From Arundinibacter roseus (GTDB lineage Bacteria; Bacteroidota; Bacteroidia; Cytophagales; Spirosomataceae), in the NCBI RefSeq assembly GCF_004348825.1, contig NZ_SMJU01000010.1, forward strand, positions 186,001-250,000: 64,000 nucleotides of DNA. Reading direction: 5' to 3'. The notes beneath the pieces were generated by a model, which searched no databases, had not been told where the DNA came from, and worked only from the letters and a program-made list of their open reading frames with translations. The stretch's first letter is position 1. The number at the start of each line of letters is the position of its first letter. Below, piece after piece: positions 8,181 to 16,686 of this stretch. Position numbers and translations under genes: made by a program.

Positions 8181-11018
8181 ATGCGTTGTGTTTCTTTCTT
8201 ACTGGCCTTCGGATGGCTTTTCAGTATACAACTAGCGCCCGTACCGTGTGCCTCAGCCGCCGATCTGCAAACGATTCAGCCCATGGATACTACCCACATT
8301 GACCGGGAGTATACGCTGGAAGCTACTATGCTGGGATATTTTGGGCCGGACGGTGCCCGGAATCCGACACTTCGAGCCAACAAAGGCGACCGCATCCAGA
8401 TCAAAATTACCAATGGCGAGACGATGACGCACGACATTGCGCTCGAAAAACTGGGAATAAAAAGTGAAACCATTCTGAAAAAAGGAGCTTCTGCCACCAT
8501 TCAGTTTGTGGCAACGGAAAGCGATACGTACTTCTGCACCGTACCGGGTCACCGTGCCGCCGGAATGGTCGGGAAGTTTGAGGTGGTTGAAGGTGCACTT
8601 TCAGGAGTAGTAACTGCCGGAAAATTGCCCGAAAAGGACGGAAGACCGCTTAACCTCAATTTTGAAACCGGTACTTTACAGGACTGGACCGCCACGGGCG
8701 ACGCCTTCACAACCCCACTTTATTCACTTGATCCCTCGCCCATACACGAATTAGGAATGAGTATTGGGTTTGAAGGAGGCTATTTTCTGAGCAGTGGCGG
8801 CACAGCCCACGCCACCCAAACCGGCACCCTCACGTCCGCACCTTTTCGGGTCACACAGCCTTTTGCTGCCTTCAGGGTTTCTGGCGGCGCGTTAACTGAT
8901 ACTCGTGTAGAACTTGTTTTAGCGGAAAACCAGGAGGTTATTTTTAAAATTTCGGGCAATGGCCGGGCTACGTTGCTGCCTGTGGTAGTTAATCTGGAAG
9001 CGTACCTGGGAAAAGAAATTTTCATTAGGATTATCGATCATGAAACCGGGCTTTCGCAAATCCCCTACATTCCGCACGACAAATGGGCACACATCAATTT
9101 TGACGATTTCCGGTTTTACGCCAGTCGCCCCAAATTCCCAAACGAACTACGTCCCGAAGATATCATCGTGCTGCCTCCCGTTGATCCCGTGCTAAACGCC
9201 GGGCTGTCGGGCCTGGAAGCCGCCAAAAGCATGACTCCCCCACCGGGCTTCAAAGTAACGCTTGCCGCCGCCGAGCCGGACATCGTGCGCCCCATTAGCT
9301 TTACACTCGACGCCCGTGGGCGGCTGTGGGTGGTAGAAGGACATACGTACCCTACACCCGCCCCGGCGGGACAAGGGCGAGACCGGATTCTGATTTTTGA
9401 AGATACAGACGGAGATGGCACGCTAGACAAAAAGAAAATCTTTGCCGAAGGCCTCAACCTCGTCAGCGGAATTGAAGTTGGCATGGGCGGCGTGTGGCTG
9501 GGTGCTGCCCCGCAGCTGCTCTTCATCCCGATCAACGCTGCCACCGATTTGCCCGCCGGGCCACCGCAGGTTCTGCTCGACGGCTGGGGCACGCAGGATA
9601 CACACGAGGTACTCAACAGCCTGCGCTGGGGCCCCGATGGCTGGCTCTACGGCACCCACGGTGTCTTTACACATTCCAACGTAGGCAAGCCGGGCACGCC
9701 CGATGCCGAACGCACCAAACTCAACGCCGGTGTGTGGCGCTATCACCCTACACGGCATGTTTTTGAGGTTTTTGCCGAAGGAAGCAGCAATCCCTGGGGC
9801 ATTGATTTTAACGACTACGGCCACCCGTTCATTACCGTTTGCGTGATTCCGCACATGTACCACATCATTCAGGGCGCGCGCTACCAACGGCAGGCTGGCA
9901 AGCATTTTAACCCCTATACCTACGACGACATCAAAACCATTGCCGACCACGTGCATTGGGTGGGCGAGCGCGGGCCTCATGCCGGGAACTTCCGCTCAGC
10001 ATCCAAAGGCGGCGGCCACGCGCACGCCGGGGCAATGATTTATCTGGGCGGAGACAGCTGGCCCAAAACCTATCGCAACCAGATATTTATGAACAATATC
10101 AACGGCGCCCGGCTCAACGTAGATCAGCTGGAACGGGCGGGGTCCGGCTATGTAGCGCACCATCAAAACGACTTCCTGGCCATGAACGACTCGTGGTCGC
10201 AGTGGCTCAATTTTAAATATGGGCCTGACGGATCGGTATTTGCCATTGACTGGTACGACAAAAATCAGTGCCACAGCCCCAACGCCGACGTACACGACAA
10301 AACCCTGGGCCGGATTTTTAAGATCAGCCATGAAAATGATACCTGGGTAAAGGTCGATCTCTCAAAAGCTTCTACCGCGCAACTCGTGGCATATCAGCTG
10401 CATCCCAACGACTGGTACGTGCGGCAGTCCCGGCAGCTTTTGCAGGAGCGCGGTCCCGACAAAAAAGCCCATACAGCCCTGAAAACGATATTGACTACCA
10501 ACCCCGACGTGACCCGAAAGTTGCGTGCACTGTGGGCGCTGCACGTAACGGAAGGTTTATCGGAAAAAGACCTGATTGCCTTGCTGGGGCATGAAAACGA
10601 GTACCTCCGCAGCTGGGCTATTCAGCTTTTGGCCGAAGACAAACAGGTATCGCCCGAGGCCTTGAAACGCTTTGAAGCCCTGGCCCGCACCGATGCCTCG
10701 GCGCTGGTACGGCTGTACCTCAGCTCGGCCATGCTGCGCCTGCCGCCTGCCCAACGCTGGGGAGTGGTAGAAGCGCTGGCGCAAAAAGCCGAAGATAAAG
10801 AGGATCACAACTTGCCACTGATGGTGTGGTATGCCGCTGAGCCACTCGCCGCACTGGACCTGAACCGCGCACTGGCACTGGCCGAAAAAGCCACGCTTCC
10901 CCGCCTGCTGACTTTCATGAGACAGCGTGTGGCTGCCCTCGATACCGACGAAGCCCGCAAAGCGTTGCAGCGCTTTCAGGAGCGGCTGGGGCATGAGAAC
11001 GGGCATGAGGGGCATTAA
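8181..11018 (+). CDS. Cupredoxin + beta-propeller (PVC-type dehydrogenase-like) + HEAT-repeat protein
   Basis: A 945-residue exported protein with a signal peptide of about 27 residues. Residues 43-138 form a plastocyanin/azurin-like domain with type-1 copper ligands visible as His84, Cys119, His124 and Met129 (MTHDIAL; YFCTVPGHRAAGM). A beta-sandwich follows (about 150-320; NFETGTLQDWTATGDAF). Next is the six-bladed propeller of the PVC-type membrane-bound dehydrogenase family (about 350-690; FTLDARGRLWVVEGHTYP, ILIFEDTDGDGTLD). Helical HEAT-like repeats run to the C-terminus. Many relatives carry a C-terminal cytochrome c; no CxxCH occurs here, so the cupredoxin may be the electron carrier. 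This is probably a periplasmic oxidoreductase acting on a sugar or polyol; the substrate is unknown. It heads a four-gene plus-strand island. Confidence 0.85.
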   Translation: MRCVSFLLAFGWLFSIQLAPVPCASAADLQTIQPMDTTHIDREYTLEATMLGYFGPDGARNPTLRANKGDRIQIKITNGETMTHDIALEKLGIKSETILKKGASATIQFVATESDTYFCTVPGHRAAGMVGKFEVVEGALSGVVTAGKLPEKDGRPLNLNFETGTLQDWTATGDAFTTPLYSLDPSPIHELGMSIGFEGGYFLSSGGTAHATQTGTLTSAPFRVTQPFAAFRVSGGALTDTRVELVLAENQEVIFKISGNGRATLLPVVVNLEAYLGKEIFIRIIDHETGLSQIPYIPHDKWAHINFDDFRFYASRPKFPNELRPEDIIVLPPVDPVLNAGLSGLEAAKSMTPPPGFKVTLAAAEPDIVRPISFTLDARGRLWVVEGHTYPTPAPAGQGRDRILIFEDTDGDGTLDKKKIFAEGLNLVSGIEVGMGGVWLGAAPQLLFIPINAATDLPAGPPQVLLDGWGTQDTHEVLNSLRWGPDGWLYGTHGVFTHSNVGKPGTPDAERTKLNAGVWRYHPTRHVFEVFAEGSSNPWGIDFNDYGHPFITVCVIPHMYHIIQGARYQRQAGKHFNPYTYDDIKTIADHVHWVGERGPHAGNFRSASKGGGHAHAGAMIYLGGDSWPKTYRNQIFMNNINGARLNVDQLERAGSGYVAHHQNDFLAMNDSWSQWLNFKYGPDGSVFAIDWYDKNQCHSPNADVHDKTLGRIFKISHENDTWVKVDLSKASTAQLVAYQLHPNDWYVRQSRQLLQERGPDKKAHTALKTILTTNPDVTRKLRALWALHVTEGLSEKDLIALLGHENEYLRSWAIQLLAEDKQVSPEALKRFEALARTDASALVRLYLSSAMLRLPPAQRWGVVEALAQKAEDKEDHNLPLMVWYAAEPLAALDLNRALALAEKATLPRLLTFMRQRVAALDTDEARKALQRFQERLGHENGHEGH

Positions 11019-11129
11019 GATTTGGTAGTTAATAGATTTATTTTTAGAGAATTAATAATAAATTACTTTCAAATAAAATGCTGTAAGTTCATCCTTTGGA
11101 TGTAATAATCTGAAAACTACCCATTTTCT

Positions 11130-12515
11130 ATGAGCCTTTCCCGACGCGAATTTCTCCGACGAAACTCCCTGACCGGCCTGAGCGCCGTATTAAGTCCGGG
11201 CCTGCTGGCCGAAGCAGTACCGGCCCTTGCCCCAATCAGTAAAGGAACAAGTGGAATATCTACGGACCTTGCCGCTCTGGGTGGGCCACCGCTCCGCACA
11301 AAACCATGGCCGACCTGGCCTATCTGGAACCCTGAAACAGACGAAAAACGCCTGCTCGAAGTGATTCGGAGTGGGGTGTGGTCACGAGCTTCGGTTGTGA
11401 GTGAGTTTGAAGAAAAGTGGGCAGCTACGGTAGGGGCTAAACGTTGCCTTTCGGTCGTAAACGGCACCAACGCATTGATTGCTTCCCTGGCGCAGTTTGA
11501 CATTCAGGGCGGCGATGAAGTACTTGTTCCGGCCTATACGTTTATTGGAACGGTGGCGCCAGTGCTCGCTGTGGGTGCCATGCCGATATTTGTTGATGTG
11601 GAGCGGGATACCTTTCAGATGGATCCGGCTCAAATTGAAGCCCGCATTACGCCCCGCACACGGGCCATTATTCCGGTGCATATTCTGGGGCTGCCTTCCG
11701 ACATGACGCGCATCCTGCCCATTGCCCGAAAACATAATCTGATTGTAATTGAAGATGCCTGTCAGGCACACATGGCCGAAATAGACCACAAACAAGTAGG
11801 CACCTTGGGCGATGCCGGATGTTTTAGTTTTCAGAACTCCAAAAACCTGGCTATTGGCGAAGCGGGCGCTATTGTCAGCAACAACGATGCGTTCATGGAT
11901 CGCTGTTTTTCCTACCACAACTACGGCAACCCGTACGGGACTGTTTCGGGAGTAATCGGCATCGGTACGCTGATGCAGGGCACCAAGCTTCGCCTGACTG
12001 AGTATCAGGCTGCTATCGGACTGGCACAACTCGAACGCCTCGACCAGCAAACGGCCCTCCGCAACGCCAACGCCGCCTACTTGAAAGCAAAAATTGAGAA
12101 AATTCCGGGCATTCTTCCGTACCGGCTTTACGACAGCGTCACAAGGGCGGCCTTTCATTTGTTTCCGTTCCGCTATGAGCCAGAAGCCTTTAAAGGCTTG
12201 TCACGCGAGCAGTTTCTGAAAGCCCTTACTGCCGAAGGCATTCCGTGCTCGGGTGGTTATACGCCGCTCAATAAAATGCCCTTTCTCAACGATGCCTTCG
12301 AGTCCAAAAACTACCAGAAAATCTATCCAAAAGAGATGATTAACTACAACTCCTACTTGGAAAATAATCAGTGTCCAACGAATGATCTGCTGTGTCAGGA
12401 GGCGGTATGGCTTTCTCAAAGTATGCTGCTTGGGAGCCAAACGGATATGGACGATATCGCCCATGCAATTGAGAAAATTCACGGACAGGCGGATAAACTG
12501 GTGATGAAAAAATGA
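11130..12515 (+). CDS. Tat-exported DegT/DnrJ/EryC1/StrS-type aminotransferase homologue
   Basis: A 461-residue PLP-fold protein with a twin-arginine signal at the very N-terminus (SRREFLRRN, then a weakly hydrophobic stretch to about residue 35). The family fold follows: GVWSR, VNGTNALIASL, VLVPAYTFIGTV, IEDACQAH (Asp209 for the PLP nitrogen) and SFQNSKNLAIGEAGAI with Lys238 in the PLP-lysine position. Family members normally aminate nucleotide-linked keto-sugars in the cytoplasm, so a Tat-exported, folded, cofactor-loaded form is unusual. It lies 111 bp after the cupredoxin/propeller gene and overlaps the ceramidase-like gene by 4 nt. Its partner genes suggest a periplasmic amino-sugar or polyol pathway, but this is inference. 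Confidence 0.88.
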   Translation: MSLSRREFLRRNSLTGLSAVLSPGLLAEAVPALAPISKGTSGISTDLAALGGPPLRTKPWPTWPIWNPETDEKRLLEVIRSGVWSRASVVSEFEEKWAATVGAKRCLSVVNGTNALIASLAQFDIQGGDEVLVPAYTFIGTVAPVLAVGAMPIFVDVERDTFQMDPAQIEARITPRTRAIIPVHILGLPSDMTRILPIARKHNLIVIEDACQAHMAEIDHKQVGTLGDAGCFSFQNSKNLAIGEAGAIVSNNDAFMDRCFSYHNYGNPYGTVSGVIGIGTLMQGTKLRLTEYQAAIGLAQLERLDQQTALRNANAAYLKAKIEKIPGILPYRLYDSVTRAAFHLFPFRYEPEAFKGLSREQFLKALTAEGIPCSGGYTPLNKMPFLNDAFESKNYQKIYPKEMINYNSYLENNQCPTNDLLCQEAVWLSQSMLLGSQTDMDDIAHAIEKIHGQADKLVMKK

Positions 12516-13879
12516 AAAGAATAAGCATCTTCTGGTTTTTTCAAGTCATTTTTCTTTTTGTTTTGACACCCGTTCTGAGCCGGGCGTCTGGCTGGAAAGC
12601 GGGAGTTGCCAAAGTTAATATTACGCCAAAATCTCCCGTTTGGATGGCGGGTTATGCCTCCCGAACTCGACCGTCCGAAGGTGCTCTACACGACCTGTGG
12701 GCGAAGGCGGTAGCACTGGAAGACGAAAACGGCAACCGGGCCGTGCTTGTTACCACCGACCTGTTGGGTATTCCCGGCTCTGCATCCAATCGGGTGCGTG
12801 GTGAACTGCAAAGAAAATTGGGTTTATCCAAAGCACAGATTCTCCTCAATAGTTCTCATACCCACTCGGGGCCCGTACTTACCAATGCCCTGATTGATAT
12901 TTATCCACTTACTAACGAAGAGCAGAAAAAAATAGACGATTATACCCAACAACTTGAATCCCAACTGATTCAACTCGTTAGTGATGCCTTTCAACGTATG
13001 GAACCGGCCTTGCTTTCCTCTGCCAACGGCGTGACACGCTTTCAGGTTAATCGGCGCAACAACCGGGAAGCAAGCCTGCGCGAACAGTCCGAACTGAAAG
13101 GCCCGAACGATTATGCCGTGCCAGTTATCAAAATTGCCGATACCAGCGGAAGCCTCAAAGCGCTCGTTTTTGGCTATGCCTGCCATAATACCGTCCTGGA
13201 TCTCTATAAGTTTTCGGGCGATTACGCCGGTTTTGCTCAATTGGAGCTCGAACAAGCCTATCCCGGCACAACCGCTCTGTTTTTTCAGGGCGCTGGTGCC
13301 GATCAAAATCCAATGCCCCGGCGCACGGTACCACTTGCCCGGCAGTTTGGCCGTGAACTTTCCGTTGCCGTTCAGCGGGTACTGGACGAACCCATGCAGC
13401 CACTTGAACCTAAGCTCGCTACTGCTTATTCTGAAATTGAACTGGCCCTTTCACCGCCACCTACTGAGGCTGGATTAAGTGAAATCATCAGGAACAGCGA
13501 GCCCTATCAGCAGCGCTGGGCACGCCGCACGCTGGCCCTTCGGCAGGCTGGCGAGTCTTTTCCTGCGTCCTATCCGTACCCGGTGCAGGTATGGCGGCTG
13601 GGCAGTCAGGTGCTGGTTGCGTTGGGCGGTGAACTGGTGGTGGAGTATGCGTTGGAAATCAAAAAACGGTACGGTCAGGAAGTGTTTGTGCTAGGGTATT
13701 CCAACGACGTCATGGGCTACATTCCCTCCGAAACCATCCTGAAAGAAGGAGGTTACGAAGGAGCCTCCTCGCAGATGGTCTACGGCCAACCCGGCCCCTG
13801 GACTCCGGGCCTGCAAGTACAAATTTTGAATGAAGTAGAAAAACTAGCCGGTCAAGTGGGGGTTTTTATAAGAAAATGA
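12512..13879 (+). CDS. Neutral/alkaline non-lysosomal ceramidase-like hydrolase
   Basis: A 455-residue exported protein (signal near 1-26). It matches the N-terminal catalytic domain of neutral ceramidases: GVAKVNITPKSPVWMAGYAS at the start, zinc-site motif NSSHTHSGP (His116, His118) and GYACHNTVLD (His225). It lacks the C-terminal Ig-like domain of true ceramidases, so the substrate need not be a sphingolipid. Proteins with only this domain are frequent in Planctomycetes and Bacteroidota polymer- and polyol-utilisation neighbourhoods. Its ATG overlaps the aminotransferase stop (ATGA), so the two are co-translated. Amide hydrolysis of an N-acyl substrate in the periplasm is the best guess. 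Confidence 0.85.
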   Translation: MKRISIFWFFQVIFLFVLTPVLSRASGWKAGVAKVNITPKSPVWMAGYASRTRPSEGALHDLWAKAVALEDENGNRAVLVTTDLLGIPGSASNRVRGELQRKLGLSKAQILLNSSHTHSGPVLTNALIDIYPLTNEEQKKIDDYTQQLESQLIQLVSDAFQRMEPALLSSANGVTRFQVNRRNNREASLREQSELKGPNDYAVPVIKIADTSGSLKALVFGYACHNTVLDLYKFSGDYAGFAQLELEQAYPGTTALFFQGAGADQNPMPRRTVPLARQFGRELSVAVQRVLDEPMQPLEPKLATAYSEIELALSPPPTEAGLSEIIRNSEPYQQRWARRTLALRQAGESFPASYPYPVQVWRLGSQVLVALGGELVVEYALEIKKRYGQEVFVLGYSNDVMGYIPSETILKEGGYEGASSQMVYGQPGPWTPGLQVQILNEVEKLAGQVGVFIRK

Positions 13880-13954
13880 TAAAGATCTGAGCTGACATTT
13901 ATTTGAAACTAAGCTTATTCATTACTAAACAGCTACTACCAAACGACTTCTCCC

Positions 13955-15223
13955 ATGCCCCAAAAACCCCTCGTCGCTACTCCTTACTACTCCGGCTTTG
14001 AACTTGCCCACGATACCTACAACGCCATCACCGCAGCGAGTGATGGAAATATCTACTATGTGCTCTGTTCAGATTCCCCAACCGTTGGCGGCCGGATGTA
14101 TCAGTACAATCCCACTACCGACCAAACCCGTTTTCTGGCGGACCTGACCGAAGTGTGCAGCGAAACAAACGCCATCCCGCAGGGCAAAAGCCACGTACGT
14201 TTTTATGAGCGGCAGGGAAAACTGTACTTTGCTACGCACGTAGGCTACTATCAATTAATCAACGACATGGAGTGCCTGCCCGTGGAGCCTCCAAACGGCC
14301 TGAATCTCTATCCCGGTGGGCATTTCCTGTCGTACGACCTGGCTACCGAACAGCTGGAAGATCTGGCCCTGGCACCGCAGGGCGAAGGCATTTTGACCAT
14401 GACAATGGATAAGGAGCGGGGCGACCTATATGGCATTACCTGGCCGGTGGGGTACTTTCTGCACTATGATCCCCGAACGGGAACGCTGCACAATCGCGGC
14501 GCAGTTTCGGCCAAAGGCGAGGCGGGCACCCCCGGCAGCGACTACCGCGTGCTGTGTAGGTCGATGGTGGTGGATCCGCGCGACGGAGCCGTGTATTTCT
14601 CCACCGCCGAAGGCCACATCGGCCGCTACCGACCCGAAACAGCTACGCTGGAACAGCTGGAAAACGTGGACCTCCGGCTCGATTACTTTGGCCGCTACGA
14701 TCCCACGCAGCCCGGCAGCATGGGCTACAACTGGCGTAAGATTTTCTGGTATGCCCCCGAGCAGGTGGCCTACGGCATTCACGGCAATTCCGGCTATTTG
14801 TTTCGCTTTGATCCTCAGCGGCCCGGCATCGAACTCGTGGAACGACTCACCTCTGAGCCTTCCCGCCGCAGTGGCATGTTCGATCAGTTTAGTTACGGCT
14901 ATTTAGGATTTCAGTTGGGGCCCGACGGACACACGATCTACTACCTCACGGGCGGGCCTATCTACGAAAACGGGCAACGGCTCAAAGGCCTCGACCACAT
15001 AGCCCGGGGCGCGGCCAAAGGACTGGAAAATCTGCACCTCGTTACGTTCCATATTCCGACCCGCACCTACAGCGACCACGGCCCCATTTTTTATGCCGAC
15101 GGCTCTCGACCCACCTACGTTAATTCCCTGACCATAGCCGCCGACGGCACGGTGTGTTTTTTGGGGCGGTTTTGGCACAAAGGGCGCGAGATTCAGGATT
15201 TGGTACGGGTGAGGGTTGGATGA
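13955..15223 (+). CDS. Beta-propeller protein of unknown function
   Basis: A 422-residue protein with no signal peptide. It consists of repeated propeller blades (AASDGNIYYVLCSDS; DKERGDLYGITWPVGYFLHYD; DPRDGAVYFSTAEGHIGRYRPE; GPDGHTIYYLTGGP; AADGTVCFLGRFW), each ending in a YxY/FxY strand plus a DG or DP turn. I do not recognise a named family; lyase-like and NHL-like propellers are possible. It follows the ceramidase-like gene by 75 nt on the same strand and is presumably the last member of the island. The lack of an export signal is odd beside three exported neighbours and suggests it acts on the imported product. Confidence 0.75.
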   Translation: MPQKPLVATPYYSGFELAHDTYNAITAASDGNIYYVLCSDSPTVGGRMYQYNPTTDQTRFLADLTEVCSETNAIPQGKSHVRFYERQGKLYFATHVGYYQLINDMECLPVEPPNGLNLYPGGHFLSYDLATEQLEDLALAPQGEGILTMTMDKERGDLYGITWPVGYFLHYDPRTGTLHNRGAVSAKGEAGTPGSDYRVLCRSMVVDPRDGAVYFSTAEGHIGRYRPETATLEQLENVDLRLDYFGRYDPTQPGSMGYNWRKIFWYAPEQVAYGIHGNSGYLFRFDPQRPGIELVERLTSEPSRRSGMFDQFSYGYLGFQLGPDGHTIYYLTGGPIYENGQRLKGLDHIARGAAKGLENLHLVTFHIPTRTYSDHGPIFYADGSRPTYVNSLTIAADGTVCFLGRFWHKGREIQDLVRVRVG

Positions 15224-15334
15224 ATAGAGGACCAAGTGTAAAAATTGTGGACCAACTTAGATTATTCATATCCAACTTCCCTCCTTTTCGAATTGACCCT
15301 GAATTTGCTCTAAAATGTATTACACCAAATAAAA

Positions 15335-15364
15335 AAGCACTTAACAATTTCTTGTTAAGTGCTT
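15335..15364 (-). terminator. Terminator of the tRNA-Asn transcript (bidirectional hairpin)
   Basis: A 13-bp perfect stem (AAGCACTTAACAA with TTGTTAAGTGCTT) and a 4-nt loop. On the minus strand it is followed by a TTTTTTA run and lies 12 nt past the tRNA 3' end. On the plus strand it could also end the 13955 gene's transcript. The preceding stretch 15224-15330 shows nothing else. Confidence 0.85.
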
Positions 15365-15376
15365 AATTTTCAATTG

Positions 15377-15450
15377 CTCCCGAAGCTGGGCTCGAACCAG
15401 CGACCCTCTGATTAACAGTCAGATGCTCTAACCGACTGAGCTATTCGGGA
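15377..15450 (-). tRNA. tRNA-Asn (anticodon GUU)
   Basis: A 74-nt cloverleaf. The acceptor arms TCCCGAA and TTCGGGA pair fully, with discriminator G. The D arm is AGCTCAGTCGGTTAGAGC. The anticodon stem TCTGA/TCAGA encloses loop CTGTTAA with anticodon GTT, and the T arm is GCTGG-TTCGAGC-CCAGC. No CCA is encoded. A degraded second copy lies directly upstream. Confidence 0.97.
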
Positions 15451-15472
15451 GTATGTCAATTCCCGGTTTTAT

Positions 15473-15536
15473 CCCCTCTGATTATTAAGTCAGATGCTCG
15501 AACCGACCGGCAAACGGTTTGTGAGCTATTTGGGGG
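15473..15536 (-). pseudogene. Decayed tRNA-Asn copy
   Basis: The minus strand reads CCCCCAAATAGCTCA, then a roughly 15-nt insertion containing the palindrome CAAACCGTTTG, then TCGGTTCGAGCA and an anticodon stem TCTGA/TCAGA with an 8-nt loop (CTTAATAA). The T arm and the 3' acceptor half are missing. It is clearly homologous to the neighbouring tRNA-Asn and shares the flanking TATGT. It lies between the promoter at 15614-15644 and the intact tRNA, so it was probably the first gene of a two-tRNA unit. It cannot form a tRNA. Confidence 0.85.
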
Positions 15537-15613
15537 TATGTTTGCTGCACATGTACTGTGCTAAATTCAATTAAGAAATACTACAATGCAGTTGTGTTCC
15601 TCAATTGTGGGTG

Positions 15614-15644
15614 CAAATGTAAGAGGTTCTAAAAAGCCACGCAA
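15614..15644 (-). promoter_or_regulatory. Bacteroidota-type promoter for tRNA-Asn
   Basis: On the minus strand, TTG (15644-15642), a 20-nt spacer and TACATTTG (15621-15614) match the Bacteroidota -33/-7 consensus with the same spacing as the ompA promoter in this window. The -33 part sits inside the terminator hairpin of the upstream gene, so the two signals overlap. Confidence 0.65.
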
Positions 15645-15661
15645 GTATCCGTGGCTTTTTT
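15631..15661 (-). terminator. Terminator after the PH-like gene
   Basis: An 11-bp stem (AAAAAGCCACG with CGTGGCTTTTT) and an 8-nt loop, flanked by A and T runs, so it can work in both directions. It begins within 5 nt of the stop codon of the minus-strand gene at 15665. Confidence 0.85.
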
Positions 15662-15664
15662 TTC

Positions 15665-15946
15665 TTAGGATTGTACTTTCTGCAACAGTAACTCCTTGAC
15701 TTTCTTTGCGTCTCCTTTGGAAAAATTTTTCATAATTATTTCCTGACGCATGCGGGGAATGATCCGGATGGTCGAAAAAAAGATTCCGGCTTCGATTTCA
15801 ACACCTGAAATATCATTGTAAAACACAAAATTGTCGGTGCTGCTAAGAGCCTTGCGGACTTTGAAAGTCACGCCTTTTTCGTTGAAGGTAATCTCGTCCG
15901 GGAACATGGGGTTCAACAGGGCGCTTGCTTTGAATCGTTCGTTCAT
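15665..15946 (-). CDS. Small PH-like (bPH) domain protein
   Basis: A 93-residue cytoplasmic protein, all-beta with a final helix: DEITFNEKGVTFKVRKALSS, FVFYNDISGVEIEAGIFFSTI, IIMKNFSKGDAKKVKELLLQ. The strand order and the closing amphipathic helix resemble bacterial PH domains, but no residue motif proves it. It lies 65 nt after rsmG on the same strand and is probably co-transcribed or driven from a -7-like TACCTTTG at 16022-16015 that overlaps the rsmG stop. The function is unknown. Confidence 0.65.
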   Translation of the reverse strand: MNERFKASALLNPMFPDEITFNEKGVTFKVRKALSSTDNFVFYNDISGVEIEAGIFFSTIRIIPRMRQEIIMKNFSKGDAKKVKELLLQKVQS

Positions 15947-16011
15947 GGGGTCGTACTTCTAAAATAATTAGTTGAGTGAGCGGGTAAAATCAGTTGGGAG
16001 CACAAAGGCTG

Positions 16012-16635
16012 CTACAAAGGTACATAAACGACTTTCTTGGTCTCGAAAAATTCTTCATCGAAATGAGCGGATAAATCAAAAGTTTTCACCTTGCCGCCAT
16101 ATTCCGCAATTTCTTCCGCAAGATCGCCTCCTTTCAAATATAGAATTCCGTTTTTGAGACTGTGAAAAGAGTTAGGACTAATACCGTGCCGGACCCACTG
16201 AACAAAAGGCGAAAGACGCGTGACGGCACGGCTTACAACAAACTCGTAGGCATCTGCCGGAACGTACTCCGCGCGGGCTTTTTCGGCTTTTACGTTGGTT
16301 AGATTCAGTGCGTTGGCTACTTCCTGCACTACTTTAATTTTCTTGCCTATGCTATCAATCAGGTGAAACTGTACTTCCGGAAAAAGTATTGCCAACGGGA
16401 TTCCCGGAAAACCGCCTCCCGTACCGACATCAAGGACGGTGGTGCCGGGCTTAAAAGTCAATACTTTGGCAATTCCGAGCGAGTGAAGGACATGACGTTC
16501 GTATAGAGTGTCAATATCTTTACGTGAAATGACATTAATTTGGGCATTCCAGAAACTATACAGTTCTTCGAGCTGGGCAAATTGTGCTCGTTGCTGTTCG
16601 CTGATTTCCGGAAAATAACGGAGTAATAAATCCAT
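16012..16635 (-). CDS. rsmG: 16S rRNA (guanine(527)-N7)-methyltransferase RsmG
   Basis: A 207-residue SAM-dependent methyltransferase that modifies G527 of 16S rRNA. The Rossmann glycine loop VLDVGTGGGFPGIPLA spans residues 67-82, followed by FHLIDSIGKKIKVV, KARAEYV and the family motif VVSRAVTRL. Length and order match RsmG. It lies 51 nt downstream of the membrane glycosyltransferase on the same strand. Confidence 0.95.
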   Translation of the reverse strand: MDLLLRYFPEISEQQRAQFAQLEELYSFWNAQINVISRKDIDTLYERHVLHSLGIAKVLTFKPGTTVLDVGTGGGFPGIPLAILFPEVQFHLIDSIGKKIKVVQEVANALNLTNVKAEKARAEYVPADAYEFVVSRAVTRLSPFVQWVRHGISPNSFHSLKNGILYLKGGDLAEEIAEYGGKVKTFDLSAHFDEEFFETKKVVYVPL

Positions 16636-16686
16636 AGGTGAGTCTAAATAAGGTTTGGGAGGCCGTAAATCCGGCGCTTTTATAGT

